Assembly: GCA_016647705.1 (NCBI GenBank) | Contig: CM028338.1 | Span: 19,737,577-19,801,576 of the forward strand | DNA: 64,000 nt | Reading direction: 5' to 3' | Source of the DNA: Eucommia ulmoides | Lineage: Eukaryota; Streptophyta; Magnoliopsida; Garryales; Eucommiaceae | Part shown: in pieces, positions 1 through 11,506 of the stretch | Numbering within the stretch: the stretch's first letter is position 1 | Layout of the letters: each line of letters begins with the position of its first letter | Notes under the pieces: generated by a model | What the model saw: the letters and a program-made list of their open reading frames with translations, nothing else | Databases searched by the model: none | Told to the model about the DNA's origin: nothing | Position numbers and translations under genes: made by a program

Positions 1-2954
1 ACTGCTTCTGCAACTTTGGAGGAGCCGCCACGTTCACGCTCAGCAGGAGACACAACTAGACAAGTCACACCTGACAACACAAAAAACATTAATAGATGGT
101 AAACGAGCCATTCAATCACATATATACTATCCACACGGATTGGGTTCGGGGAGAATATGAGAATATTACCAATGATGGAGTTCGAGACCTTCCCGCCATG
201 TTTTTCTATTTCTAACTTCCAGTATTGCTACCAAAAAAAAACAAAAAAGAGAGCACATGCAGCCAAAAATCATCATGCTACAAAGATACAAGCTAAAGGC
301 ATCGTTTGATTAGTGTTCATATTTCTGATTTTCTTTTGTTTCTGATCCCCAAAAAAATTGGAACCTAAACAACAAAAAATGTTCTGTTTCAGCTTTTTAT
401 GTTAAATCAAGATCAATACTATTGTTTTGTTCTAAAAGTTTCCCGGAGACAGGAATGCTAATCAAACACCACATGTTTTCGGGGCGTAAAAAACATACAT
501 GTGTCTGAGATAGACGGCCAGCGAGAGAAATCATCGTTCTGGAAAAAGGTTTGTCTCTAGAGGCCCGTTCTCTCTGAGGGCGGTTCTTCGGCTCCTGGCG
601 GTCCTTCAGCATCTGCAAATAGAGAAAACCAGACATGATTCAGTAAAGCATTTTTTTGTTATCAATAGAAACTGATGAACAGGGAACCAAGAATTACATC
701 AGCAATGGCTGATTGCAGAACAGATTTAGGTAATTTGATGGTTTGTTCTTTCCTTGGTGGATCCCTAGTGCTGTAGGTGCAAGTAGACCACTCGCTATAA
801 GCTCCCTTACAGGAATAGCTGTTAGCTGTGATGTTTAATTCACTGCTGCAAGCTGGACATATATCTAGTTGTCCATAAAACAGGATGTCCTGGCTGTCGA
901 GACAAATACAAATCAATGAACCATAAGACAATAAAATAAGGGACTTGGATGAAAAACTTCCAAACTATCAGTGGTTTGGAAACTCTCTCAAGCGTGGAAT
1001 AGGAATCTAGCACTCGCCCTTGCCCTTTCCCTTTGAGAGATGAAATCCCGGTTTGCCCTCATTTGACTATAGAGTGAATGGGAGACAATTTCCATAATTT
1101 TAGCTCTAATATGGCGAAATTCCAACTTAAAACCATATGGTATCAAATGGTATCAAGTGAGAGATGAAATCCCGGTTTGCCCTCATTTGACTATAGAGTG
1201 AATGGGAGACAATTTCCATAATTTTAGCTCTAATATGGCGAAATTCCAACTTAAAACCATATGGTATCAAATGGTATCAAGTTGAGTAACTCCTTCGTAC
1301 AGTGATTTGGGGAATCAAACACTCGCCCTCTCCCTTAAGCATTTGACTACGAGAGACTTTGACTTGTATAGTGATTTAAGAATTCCCTCAAATGTGGGAG
1401 AGAAATCCAACACTTGCCCTCGTTAAGGGAGACTGATGGTTTAACTATGAAAGAATGATGAGAAATGTGTAATTCCGGCCTGCAAGCCCAAGCCCAGGTA
1501 ATGTGACTACAAGGGGGAATGAAAGACGAATTTCGATTGCTTTGACTCTTGTCGAGCAGTACGTAGTTCACCAGGTTCTACCACTGCAGGGCCCATAGTC
1601 AAAAGAAGAGTTTGATCCTGACTTAGAAGGAAGTCAGAATGCTAGCTATATGCTTAACACATACAGGTCCAACTTTGTTTTCGGGGAGCTAGGCAGAAGG
1701 AAAGAGGCTCCTAGATAAAGGTAGCTTGTCTCACCCAGGTGATACCATATTAGAAGAAGGTAAAATACAGACGGTGAAAAATTATCAATATATTATTGAT
1801 GAGTGAAGTGGATGCCAGTTCTATAAATATCTTTTCTCCATGGCAATTGTGATTTAAAGATTTGGTTCCTAATCAAAAACAAAAATGATTTGATGGGAAA
1901 CAGAATTTTGGAAAACAATGGAAGTTTAATGGGGGAGCGAATATGATTGGAAAATGCGCATGTAACCAACATTTGTAAAAATGATAAAAAATCATACCAT
2001 AAGAAACTTCTTCTCTCAATCTTTTTACAAAGGTAGCTCTAATCAATAAAATTTCCCTAATACTCCAAAAGCCCAAATGATGGTCATGAAATTCTAAATT
2101 CTTCCAATGAACAAGATATAAGATCCGTAGACACCTAAAGCTTGACCCGCCATTTAAAAAAAAAAAAAAGGTGTCCTTGGAAGTGTTTTGTCAAAATTTG
2201 GGAATGTTTCACCCCTTACCGCCTTTTTTCCTCCGGAAGGGCAACGACCATTGAAAAATCACTATGTACCCATGCTTTGGGGGTGCATCACACCTCAAAA
2301 TTTTCATATTCACCCACCAATCGTCGACTGTTGGTAGTGATCCCACAACCTTTTAAAGGTTTGGTCTGGAGATCAAACAATCGTACAAACAACAAAACAT
2401 AAAAAGAGAACGACAAAATCACAAATTTTAGGCACTTGCATCAAGAGGTCACTAGGTACATTGGTGCACGCTTCAATTAATTAATTAATGTCTTTTTCTC
2501 TGCATGTGTGTGTATGTGTGTGCGTGCGTGAGAAGTAGAATCTAACCATTTAGGAACAACAGCATCATCGGAAACGGAAGAATCCTGATCGTTGGCTTCC
2601 AAGATGTCGCGCATCTGTTGGATAGAGAGGTGTTCCCTCACGGCTTCGCAGAACTGATCGAACTCGGCCGCGATATCAGACCTTCCATTTGCCTCCCCGC
2701 TTTCCGTTTTGGCCTTCTTCGGGGACTCTTGAGCTGCTTCCCGCTCCGCCTTCTTCTTCCTTGTCACCATCTTTTCCTCGTCCTTTTGCTTTCTCGTTGC
2801 CATCTTTTCTTCATCGCTGGCTGCATGTGCGACAGCCCTCTTTTCATGAACCTTTTTCACATGGATAAATTAATTTAACATTTTCAGTTTAAGTTTTAGA
2901 TTTTCAAATAGCGATTTGATACTGTAAAAGGGAAACAGGATTGCAAACCTTCAT
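1..2954 (-). CDS. PARP3: Poly(ADP-ribose) polymerase 3 (plant PARP3), 5' part, six exons
   Basis: Nuclear ADP-ribosyltransferase of the PARP family; plant PARP3 is a seed-enriched DNA-damage-related member. Coding exons, in transcript order: 2954-2949, 2851-2547, 893-698, 612-499, 227-170 and 70 to beyond the edge. All introns are GT-AG and the phases join without a break. The start is the ATG at 2954: it gives an MKVHE N-terminus as in Arabidopsis PARP3. About 249 residues are present of the roughly 800 usual for the family. Residues 18-55 are Lys/Glu-rich with nuclear-localisation character. Residues about 75-165 are the PADR1 zinc domain; the zinc ribbon is C116-x2-C119-x12-C132-x9-C142, the same spacing as PARP1 zinc finger 3. 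A BRCT domain starts near residue 195 (MISLAGRLS, EKHGGKV, VVSPAERE). The WGR, regulatory and catalytic domains must lie beyond the left edge. No stop or frameshift is seen in the exons, so the gene may be functional. Identity rests on remembered family sequence, not a search. Confidence 0.93.
1035..1282. repeat. Perfect 124-bp tandem duplication
   Basis: Copy one is 1035-1158 and copy two is 1159-1282. Each begins GAGAGATGAAATCCCGG and ends GGTATCAAGT. I see no mismatch between them, which suggests a recent event. The copies lie inside PARP3 intron 2, between the rRNA fragment and exon 3. A related phrase about a gene-poor AT/GC mix (cactcgccctt, gtgatttgg) recurs loosely at 1005-1420. Confidence 0.93.
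1592..1741 (+). pseudogene. rrn18: Nuclear copy of mitochondrial rrn18 (18S rRNA) 5' end
   Basis: The stretch has the universal small-subunit rRNA start, AGAGTTTGATCCTG (1607-1620), followed by GCTAGCTATATGCTTAACAC (1640-1659) and GTTTTCGGGGAGCT. These match the 5' end of plant mitochondrial 18S rRNA, not cytosolic or plastid rRNA. Differences are mostly C-to-T or G-to-A (for example CTGACTTAG for CTGGCTCAG), as expected of a methylated, non-functional nuclear copy. Similarity fades near 1741. The upstream 1460-1590 may be the mitochondrial leader but I cannot confirm it. It sits antisense to PARP3, in intron 2, so it is spliced out. Confidence 0.85.
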
Positions 2955-3070
2955 CTCTTGGCTTCTAAATTTGCTGCTGAAACGAAGTCGAAGAGTTTTG
3001 ATGTCTAGCTGAGAATCAACTATTTTTCAACATAGTAAAAGGTTGAGGCTGAGGCCAAGCTGTTATAAAG
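2955..3070 (-). promoter_or_regulatory. PARP3 5' UTR and TATA-like core promoter
   Basis: On the minus strand a TTTATAA box lies at 3069-3063, about 110 bases upstream of the PARP3 ATG. A start site about 30 bases downstream would give a leader of roughly 75 bases. The ATG context is CCAAGAGATGAAG, with a purine at -3. The TATA box is a pattern call only; no transcript data support it. Confidence 0.4.
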
Positions 3071-3334
3071 ACAGACACGTACTTGATTTTTGTGGGAAGA
3101 CAAAGGGTTGTCTGTCATTTCTAGGAGCCGACAAGTGTACTTGGGCTTTGAACTGTTTGCCACGTGCCCAGCTGGGTGCTCTTCACATCCTTGGCTATGG
3201 ACATGTGGTTTAAGGAACTGTTCACGTAGGCACGCAATGCTGCACTTACTGACGGTGCACATAAAAACATGATGTTTTTGTCGTAGAAACTTGTCGGCTA
3301 GGCATTTGGACGAGCCCTTTTCATTAAATAACAT

Positions 3335-5937
3335 AAATACGCTACTTAATTACTTATTGAGTTATTTACAAAAATGAGCCTTAAATGTTATCAAATATCC
3401 AAAAGGAGTTTCTTTTTTTTGTTATTTACCAAATTAGGTCAAGGCTGGTTTCATACTTTTTTTTTTTTTTTTTTTTTAGGAATCGGCCTTGACAAGGCCA
3501 GTTCCTAAAAAAGGGGCTGCCACCTTAGCAGCCCCACCAACCCCCCCTCCCCCTCCCCCTCCCCCTATATATATATATATAATTTTAAAATTTATTTAAT
3601 ATTTTTAAATTAAAAATTATATATACAGATTAACTAGTTAAAAAAAGAAAAAACAAAAAACAAATTTAAATGAATGAAAGGAAGAAAAAAATTATAATTT
3701 TGTATTAAAATTATATACAAATTTTGTATAAATTAAAAAATATACAAAATTGTTTAAATAAAATTGTTTAAAAATTATTTGTAAAATATATAACGAAAAA
3801 ATAATTTATTTTCAAAATAAATAAAATAGATAAGAAAAAATAAAATAAATTTGGCCCTGCATATATACACATATAACGAGTTTAATTTATCACAAATACA
3901 TATCCGATACAGTTTATAAATAAATCGAGAAAAAAAAAAATCAACCCTCTTAGGGCAGGGTTCAATTTCATAGAATCCGACCCCCACAGGGCCAGATTCG
4001 ATCACATTCAATTTTTTTTTTAATTGTAAATTTTGGTTAATATTTTTAAATTTAAAATCTAATAAAATTATAATATTTGTATAAGTTTGTATAGTTGTAT
4101 AAGTTTTTATATTTTGCAATAATTTAAAACTATATAATGAAAAATAATTATTTTCTAAATTGTTAAAAATAATTTATGAATTAATAAAAATAAAAATATA
4201 GATTTTACTTTCGTATGGATGGTTTGACATCCACATCCCATACCACCAAATTATTTTTTTAATTTTCTTGATTTATTTATAAACTGCATCGGTTAGGTAT
4301 TTGTGACAAATTAAACTCGTTATGTGTGTGTGTAGGGCCGGATTTTTTTCTTTTCTTTTCTATTTTATTTATCTTGAAAATAACTTATTTTTTCGTTATA
4401 TATTTTATACATAATTTTTAAACAATTTTGTATATAATTTTTATACAAAATTATAATTTTTTTCTTTCATTCATTTAAATTTTTTTTTTCTTTTTTTAAC
4501 TAATTAATTTGTATATATAATTTTTAATTTAAAAATATAAAATAAACTTTAAAATTATAAATAAATAAATAAATATATATAGGGATGGGGGGTGGGGGGT
4601 GGGGGGTGGGGGGAGCTGGAGGGGGCTGATTCCGGCGTTGGGGGGTGGGAGGTGGGGAAGGAGCGGGAGAGGGTTGATTTCGGCGATACCAAGGCCAGAA
4701 TCACAATTGATTTCCAAATGTTTGCCAAATTAATATTTTATACCCCGTGCACTTTATACCCATAATGTTTTAGTGATATTTCATTTTGGCTCTTGATATT
4801 TCAATTGTTGCAATTTATCTCTTAAAGTTTATTTTTTGTATTAATTTGGTCCAATTGTCGACTTTGAATTAATTTTATTGTCGGAATTAGTCATGTGACT
4901 TGCATGAGAGAAAATAAAGTCTATATATAAATTAACTAGTTAAAAATAAATAAAATTTTAAATGAATGAAAGAAAAAATTATAATTTTGTACAAAAATTA
5001 TATACAAATTTTGTATAAATAAAAGAAAATTATATATAAAATTGTTTAAATAAAAAATTTGAAAAATTATTTATAAAATATATAACGAAAAATAATGGGA
5101 GTTGGGATATATAACAATTGAAATATCAAGAACCAAAGTGAAACATAACTAAAACATAAGGGCTATAAAGTGCATTTAACTAAAACATTACGGGTATAAA
5201 GTTATTTACATGGCCGGATTTATTGTTTTTTGTTTGTGTGTGTGGGGGGGGGGGGAGGGCAGTTTGGGTTGGGGGTATGCGATGTGGATGTCAAACCATC
5301 CACACGAAAGCAAAATCTATACTTTTATTTTTATTTTATTAATTCATAAATTATTTCTAACAATTTAGAAAATAATTATTTTTCAATATATATTTTTAAA
5401 TTATTAGAAAATATAAAAACTTATACAAATATACAAACTTATAGAAATATTATAATTTTTATTAAATTTTAAATTTAAAACTATTAAACAAAATTTACAA
5501 TTAAAAATAAAATCAAATGTGATCGAATCCGGTCCCCCAGGGCTGAATTTGAACCCTGCCCTGGCGGGGCCAATTTGTGTTTTTTTTTTTTTTTTTTTCT
5601 CGATTTATTTATAAATTGCATCGATTAGGTATTTGTGATAAATTAAACTCGTTGTGTGAGTGTGTGCGCGCACAAGGCCATATTTTTTTTTTTTTTTATC
5701 TATTTTATTTATTTTGAAAATAATTTATTTTTTCGTTATATATTTTATAAATAATTTTCAAACAATTTTATTTAAACAATTTTGTATATATTGTTTTTTT
5801 AATTTATACAAAATTTGTATATAATTTTTATACAAAATTATAATTTTTTTATTTTATTATTTAAATTGTTTTTTTTTTTTTTTAACTAGTTAATCTATAT
5901 ATATAATTTTTAATTTAAAAATATTAAATAAACTTTA

Positions 5938-5982
<45 letters not shown>

Positions 5983-6210
5983 ATGGGGATGGGAATAGGG
6001 GTGGGGTGGAAGAGAGGAGGGGGAGGGGGCTGCCAAGGTGGCAACCCCTCATTTAGGAACCGGCCTTGTCAAGGCCGGTTCCTAAAAAAAAAAAAAAAGT
6101 ATGAAACCGGCCTTGACAAGGCCAGTTAGACACAATTTGATAAAAAACAAAAAAAAGGACCCACTTTGGATATTTGATAACTTTTAAGACCCATTTTTTT
6201 AAAGAACTCC
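3335..6210. mobile_element. AT-rich fold-back element with long inverted arms
   Basis: The left arm (about 3340-4240) is repeated in inverted orientation at about 5275-6210. Matching landmarks are GTTATCAAATATCC (3389) against GGATATTTGATAAC (6169), the short palindrome GGCCTTGACAAGGCC in both arms, and CATCCACATC against GATGTGGATG near the inner ends. The spacer (4240-5275) holds further inverted and direct copies of the same units, for example 4490-4620 and 4900-5100. No transposase ORF or clear target duplication is seen. A long-TIR non-autonomous DNA transposon (Mutator-like or fold-back) is the likeliest class; that is inference. Confidence 0.6.
4581..4660 (+). repeat. G-rich tract with quadruplex potential
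   Basis: Four or more G-runs of 4-6 bases lie close together (GGGGTGGGGGGTGGGGGG). Related G-rich tracts occur at 5243-5260, 5981-6030 and 6363-6410, and the complement (CCCCCTCCCCCT units) at 3540-3566. They are the same position in each arm of the fold-back element. Confidence 0.7.
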
Positions 6211-6285
6211 TATAATGACCCGACTAGTTAATCTATATATAAAATTTGTGTATATAATTTTTAATTTTAAAATATTAAATAAACT

Positions 6286-6364
<79 letters not shown>

Positions 6365-6606
6365 TGGGGATGGGGGTGGGGTGGGAGAGGGGAGGGGGAG
6401 GGGGCTGCCAAGGTGGCAACCCCTCTTTTAGGAATCGGACTTGTCAAGGCCGGTTCCTAAAAAAAAAAATAAAAAAAAAAAAGTATGAAACCGGCCTTGA
6501 CAAGGCCAGTTAGACACAATTTGATAAATAACGAAAAAAGGACCCATTTTGGATATTTGATAACTTTTAAAACCCATTTTTGTAAAGAACTCCTGTAATG
6601 ACCAGG
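5885..6606. repeat. Tandem duplication of the right arm of the fold-back element
   Basis: Copy one is 5885-6222 and copy two is 6223 to about 6606. Both run from ACTAGTTAATCTATATAT through an AT run, a GGGGATGGGG tract, GGCTGCCAAGGTGGCAACCCC and two GGCCTTGWCAAGGCC palindromes to a TRTAATGACC end. Copy two has gained a (GA)n run at 6318-6364. Both copies end in the tip of the neighbouring LTR, see findings. Confidence 0.85.
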
Positions 6607-8385
6607 TTTCCTAGGGCCGCCACTCGGTTTCTCCTATTGGAGAATCAATATCAAAACCAATTGACCGAATTTTTATTCTATAAAATCTGATAAATTTATA
6701 ATGCGACGGTGTCTAGTAATTAATAATTCGTCTTATGAAAATATTTTAATTTACAATGCGACGACAAAAATTAAAATTATTGAATTCACCTATTACAACA
6801 ATAATTAATAACTACAATTTTTACAAATAAAATTTTAAATATATTTTTGGTTACTGTTTCGTGCTCACCGGCCCTCTTACGGCCGTCACGCGATTTCTCC
6901 TTTTAGAGAATTTAACACTAAACAGAATAATTCATATTTAATTTTATAAAACTAAAGAATTTTTATTATGCTACCACAATAATTACAATTCGATTGTTTG
7001 ATAAATTAATAACCACTAGTACTAAAACTAAATAATCAATATTTTATTTAAAACACAAAGCTGAGAATTTAACAAATACGGTGATAATCATAATTATGAA
7101 ATTATAATATAATTCCAAAATCCAAACATGTTAATATGTCCAAATTGAGGCCCAAGAGACCAAACCAAATTTTATATCAAGCTTATGGAGTACAAAGTGT
7201 CAAAATCAACTCCCACATACATGAATACCCATATTTCCAATAACTGATAAATTGATTGCTACAACTATAAATATCAACTATGAAACATGCATCTTAATTT
7301 AATTATCGATAATTTCCACTATTTTATTTTATAAAAACCTTTTAATTTGCAATTCAGTAGCGATAATTATAATTATCGAGTTTATAATTTATATATTTAT
7401 CGAATCGATTTTACAACGACGAATAATAAATAGGACTATTACAATTTTTAAATAGAAATTCAACTAAAATTCCTATCTCCGTTTCCCTCTCGCCGGTCCT
7501 GCAATCAAAACTGTGGGGTCGTAATCTAACGTTCAGTAAAACTCTAACCCCTCTAATAAGTGTATTTAATTCATACAATAAATAAACACAAATTGGCATG
7601 AATTTCACATAATTCTCACAAAATCATAATTATTTCATAAAATTTAACAGTTAAAATTCAACAACAATAATAACATAAATCACACAACAGGAAAATTAAA
7701 TACATCTATTAAAAGAGTTAGAAATTCTACCTGAAATCCAAAGTCGAAATCCAAACCGAAATATTCCGAACCGAAAATATAATTCTTCGTCACAGGTTGT
7801 TTTCGCTAAAAAGGAACTCAAAAACACATATATGATATATCTATAATTTCTCCCCCAGCAACCATCAGTTGATCATCCTTCTGCTTAGGTTTATTATTAT
7901 TATTATTATTATTATGAAACGTGTTATGTTAAGTATGTATATATATATATAAATAATTTTATTATGTGCTATCTTCATTTCATAAAGACAAGACATTTTA
8001 ATATTTATATTTTTTTTATTTACATAAATATCCCTCTTAAACTAAAGAAAATATTAATTATACCCCAAAACTCTTAAAATCATATTTTAAATAGTACAAT
8101 AGTCCCAAAACTTTTAAAATCAATTAAAAAAATATTTAACTCCCAAAAGTTATCAAATATTATTTATACCATAAATTTGCAAAACAGTCCAAAAAATATT
8201 AAATTTATATAAAATAATATTTTTTCAAAAATATAAATTTAACATTTAATTTAAAAAATTATCAAGTATGTATTTGTATCGCAAATTCACAAAATCGTCC
8301 TCCAAAAATATTAGACTTATATAAAATAATATTTTTTTCATAAAACAATATTTGTTCCTAAAATATAAATTTCTGGGGTATTACA
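6594..8385 (-). mobile_element. Ty3/gypsy LTR, inverted copy (solo or orphaned)
   Basis: On the minus strand it starts TGTAATACCCCAGAAATTT (8385) and ends GGTCATTACA (6594), a normal TG...CA LTR of 1.79 kb. It is the inverted counterpart of the LTR at 15724-17477; shared landmarks include the (ATT)n run at 7890-7914 and the GTTGCTGG and AACCTGTGA blocks. No primer site follows its end and no polypurine tract precedes its start, so it is not joined to its own interior. A weak ORF inside it (7411-7608) is a shadow. Confidence 0.82.
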
Positions 8386-9480
8386 ATATCCTGCAGGTGG
8401 CTGCCCCTACCATTGGGGATATTGAATGGTCATGACATTATTGGCCATCTTAGCTGACATAGTTGTACAAGTTATGGTATTGTCGTAACTCCCGATCATG
8501 AGATGAAATGATCATATGGCTCGTAGAGAAATATGTGTGTTGTATTTTATTATATATCAAAATGATTTGGTTGGTGGATTTCAATGCATTATTTTATTGC
8601 GATAATAGCAGTGGAATTTTATTTCAGATCACTGTGCGGTTATATTTATATTATATTTTGAAATGTGGTGTTTGATAAATATATTTGATCCGTAAATTAT
8701 TTTTATATTATGAAGACAGTGTATGAATTGTCTTCTAGGTAAATTGTCAAATTATATTTTTGGTATTGAAACGTGAAAAGCAAAGGTTTATTAAAATGGA
8801 CTAATTTATCACATTATGCGGATCAAGTAAAATTTTAAATATAGAACGTAATTTTTATTATCCAACTATGTCATAGTCTGATCCCAACAAGAGGACATGT
8901 CATGCGGGATGTTGTTGGTCCTAATAGGAGGACATATTCTGTAGGACGTTATGTTGTGACCTGTTAGGAGGGCAAGTCCTGTAAGTGATTAATTATGTTG
9001 TGACCTATCAGGAGGGAAAGTCCTGCAGGTGATTGATTACGTTGTTGATATGTTGAGATATGTCAAGAGTGCAAATCCTACAGGTGGTTGCCCCTACCAT
9101 TAGGGATATTAAATGACTCTGACACTGATAGCCACTTAAATGACACAGTTGGACAGGTTACAGTACCGTCGTAACTCCCGATCGTGAGTTAAACGATCCT
9201 ATGGCTGGCAAGGAAGTATGTAATTTTATTATAGACAAGTGAGTTAACTAGTTGATTTAAATTTGGTTGTTCGATTATAGTGATATTTTTGTTTAGATTT
9301 GGATACTACTCATGGTGGCTATATTTTATTGGAAAATGGATTTTGATAAAAATACTTGATCCATAAAATACTTTTATACTACGAAGACAGTACACCTATA
9401 AAAATAACCCAAATAGATATTGGTCCACTACTAATATTAGGTGGGGTCAGAGTGTGGGGGGAACGTTAATTTGAATAGTT
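8386..9480 (+). mobile_element. Gypsy LTR fragments, partly tandem
   Basis: Two related blocks, 8390-8710 and 9075-9410, share CCCCTACCATTRGGGATATT, CGTCGTAACTCCCGATC and TATTATGAAGACAGT-like sequence. The same motifs occur on the opposite strand in the LTRs at 18312-22575, 22931-24029 and 30550-33301. Between the blocks (8880-9080) are about five copies of a 40-base unit with GGAGGRCAAGTCCTGYAGG. No coding sequence. Confidence 0.7.
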
Positions 9481-9600
9481 GAGCTTAATTGGTGTTGTAG
9501 AAATACGATTTGGGGGGGTCTTTATGTAATATTTTTTTATTTATATAGTTACGTGAGTATTGAATCCAATATTGAACATTAATATATGGCTTTGGAGCTA
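9481..9600. other. Retrotransposon interior, no gene seen
   Basis: AT-rich, no usable ORF. It connects the LTR fragment on the left with the 39-bp tandem repeat on the right and probably belongs to the same gypsy element. Confidence 0.4.
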
Positions 9601-9806
9601 CATTTATGTAGTTGGGATGCGTTTGTGCGTTTAAAATGTATTTGTATGATTGAGGCTTATTTGAGAGTTTTGAAGTGTATTTATGTGGTTGACACATATT
9701 TCTATGTTTTAAGACGTATTTACGTGGTTAAGATGTATCTATGTGTTTCCAGATGTATTTATATGATCGAGACATATTTAGATGTTTTGAGACGTATTAA
9801 TGCAGT
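9601..9806 (+). repeat. 39-bp tandem repeat (13-codon periodicity), split by an insertion
   Basis: About 5.3 degenerate copies of a 39-base unit like ATTTATGTGGTTGACACAT. The plus frame (ORF from 9586) is open through all copies and reads as 13-residue repeats (CIYVVDTYFYVLR, RIYVVKMYLCVSR, CIYMIETYLDVLR). The last copy is broken at 9806 by the 9807-15223 element and resumes at 15229 with AAGTATTTATGTGTTTTCAG. The open frame is probably a by-product of a 39-base period rather than a gene. Confidence 0.8.
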
Positions 9807-11506
9807 TGGTAGCGCGGGAAAAACACACCGCTACTAACACTCGCAAGTATACGAGGTCTAAAGTTTTAGTATAGTGTGATCGTTAAGATCGGGTTATCGT
9901 ATACACAGGAATTGTTGTCGTTACTATCGAATACTGCGTTTGTCGTGACCTAATTTTATCTAGGTGAAAAACAAATGTAATTAATTAATTAAACTAATAC
10001 TAATATATCCTAAATTAACTACACTATTATATTAATATGTTTTAGGGTGAAGAATTGTATAGGGATTAACGTGTTTACAAATATGTGTTCGATTCCGATT
10101 TACTCCCGTTTACGTTGTTCGACCTATTTGACAACCTCGGTACGTAAACTCCGCCGCCACTACATCCGAGTGTAAGACGGGAGAATACATGACTTCGAGT
10201 CAACGGAGAAGTCCCCCTCAACGTCTTAACGACCCTAGGTCATGTGAGTCTCGCCCAGCGTCATTGATTGCACACAATCCAACTCCCTCCCAGGTTATTG
10301 GATCGTCGCGTTGTATTTACCCTATTGACAATCTCCGTTCTAAAACTCCCTCGCCACCTCTTCCGAGTGTAAGACGAGGGATATAACGCAACTTCGAGTT
10401 AACGAATAAGTCCCCCTCAACGTCTTAACGACCCTAGGTAGCGTGTGTCTTGCCCCACGTCATCGATTGTCCACGATTTAAACCCTGACCGGGTTATAGA
10501 ATCGTGGCGTTTGTTTACCCTAATCCGAATCCAGGGTTTTTGTCAAAATCCCATATTCTCTATTTATCAATCCAAGAATAATAAACAAACAATACGATAA
10601 ATATAATCAAACTACGAAGAACAAACATAAATCCAACACCGAAATCATCCAAACAACGTATTTATAAATTATAGGTTAATCCCTACTACAATCCATATTT
10701 AACTCGGGGCCATAGCCGCATATACAAGAAAATAACGAGCTAAACATGCTCACATAATCCAAAGATAAATAAATAAGGAAAAACGATCGAAGAACTTAGC
10801 CTCGTCCGAAGATAAACCGCTAAGAACGTTCTACGATCGATTCACCGTCTTCTCCACCTCGGGATGTGAGCTCCACCACTAAAATTCCTAACCCTTGGCT
10901 TAACTATAGCCTAAGGGCTAAAAAATGCAAGAGAGAGGAGAGAGATTCGGCCAAAGGGGGAGGAGAGGGGATATTTATAGCAAAAATATCCTAAAAATAT
11001 CTAAAGGCTGTGCAGGGCAAATCTGCCTAGGCAGAGTTAGGTTGGTTAAGTCTGATCGCCTGGGTGGTGAAGTAGGCAGTGGATTGGAAAACATTCGGTT
11101 GGATTTTTGCCTAGGCGGTAGAATTTTCGCCTAGGCGAGCAGCTGTCAGTAGCCCTTCTTCGTCCTCTGTTGGATTTTCGCCTAAGCGGTAGAATTTTCG
11201 CTCAAGCGGTCATCCGTCAATAACATTTTTCTCTTCTCTGCATCTTCACCGCTTAAGCGGTGGTCTGGACGCTTAAGCGGTGGGCCTGTTTCGTCTTTTA
11301 GCCTCCGAGCTTGTTTATCCACCGTAACTTCGAATCGCTTTGGTTCGATCTCATCATTTTAGCTCTAGTTTCCTATCTTTTTGACCCACACACCTGAGTT
11401 ATACAAAAATTATAAATACTAATTAAAACGTAATAAAAATAACTATAAACATATTCGAAAACTAACCAATTCAGATTGGAAATAGATAGGTTTTTCACAC
11501 CTATCG
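9807..11506 (-). repeat. 3' LTR of the 9807-15223 element
   Basis: It reads CGATAGGTGTG at 11506 (TG changed to CG) and ends GCGCTACCA at 9807. It is nearly identical to 13514-15223 across its length. GC-rich short palindromes (CGCCTAGGCG, CCGCTTAAGCGG) lie at 11020-11290. ORFs at 10189-10386 and 10925-11134 are shadows repeated in the other LTR. Confidence 0.93.

Larger units (their letters stand above)
894..2546 (-). other. PARP3 intron 2 (1.65 kb), carrying insertions
   Basis: The donor (GTTAGA) is at 2546 and the acceptor (CGACAG) ends at 894. The split codon TG|C restores the Cys found at this place in other plant PARP3 proteins. The other introns seen here are 85-271 bases, so this one is much larger. 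It contains a mitochondrial rRNA fragment and a 124-bp tandem duplication, listed separately. I see no coding sequence in it. Confidence 0.85.

Noticed and set aside
1347..1571. Minus ORF in PARP3 intron 2 as an alternative exon
   Set aside because: No PARP3-like motif, and exons 2 and 3 join in phase without it.
2618..2878. Plus-strand ORF overlapping PARP3 exon 2
   Set aside because: Shadow of the minus-strand exon, whose splice phases and protein match PARP3.
9586..9837. Plus-strand 83-residue ORF as a real gene
   Set aside because: It is a 39-base tandem repeat and its tail enters the inserted retrotransposon; no start context or domain.
10189..10386. Arg/Pro-rich ORF as a gene because it recurs at 13884-14093
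   Set aside because: The recurrence is explained by the two LTRs of one element.
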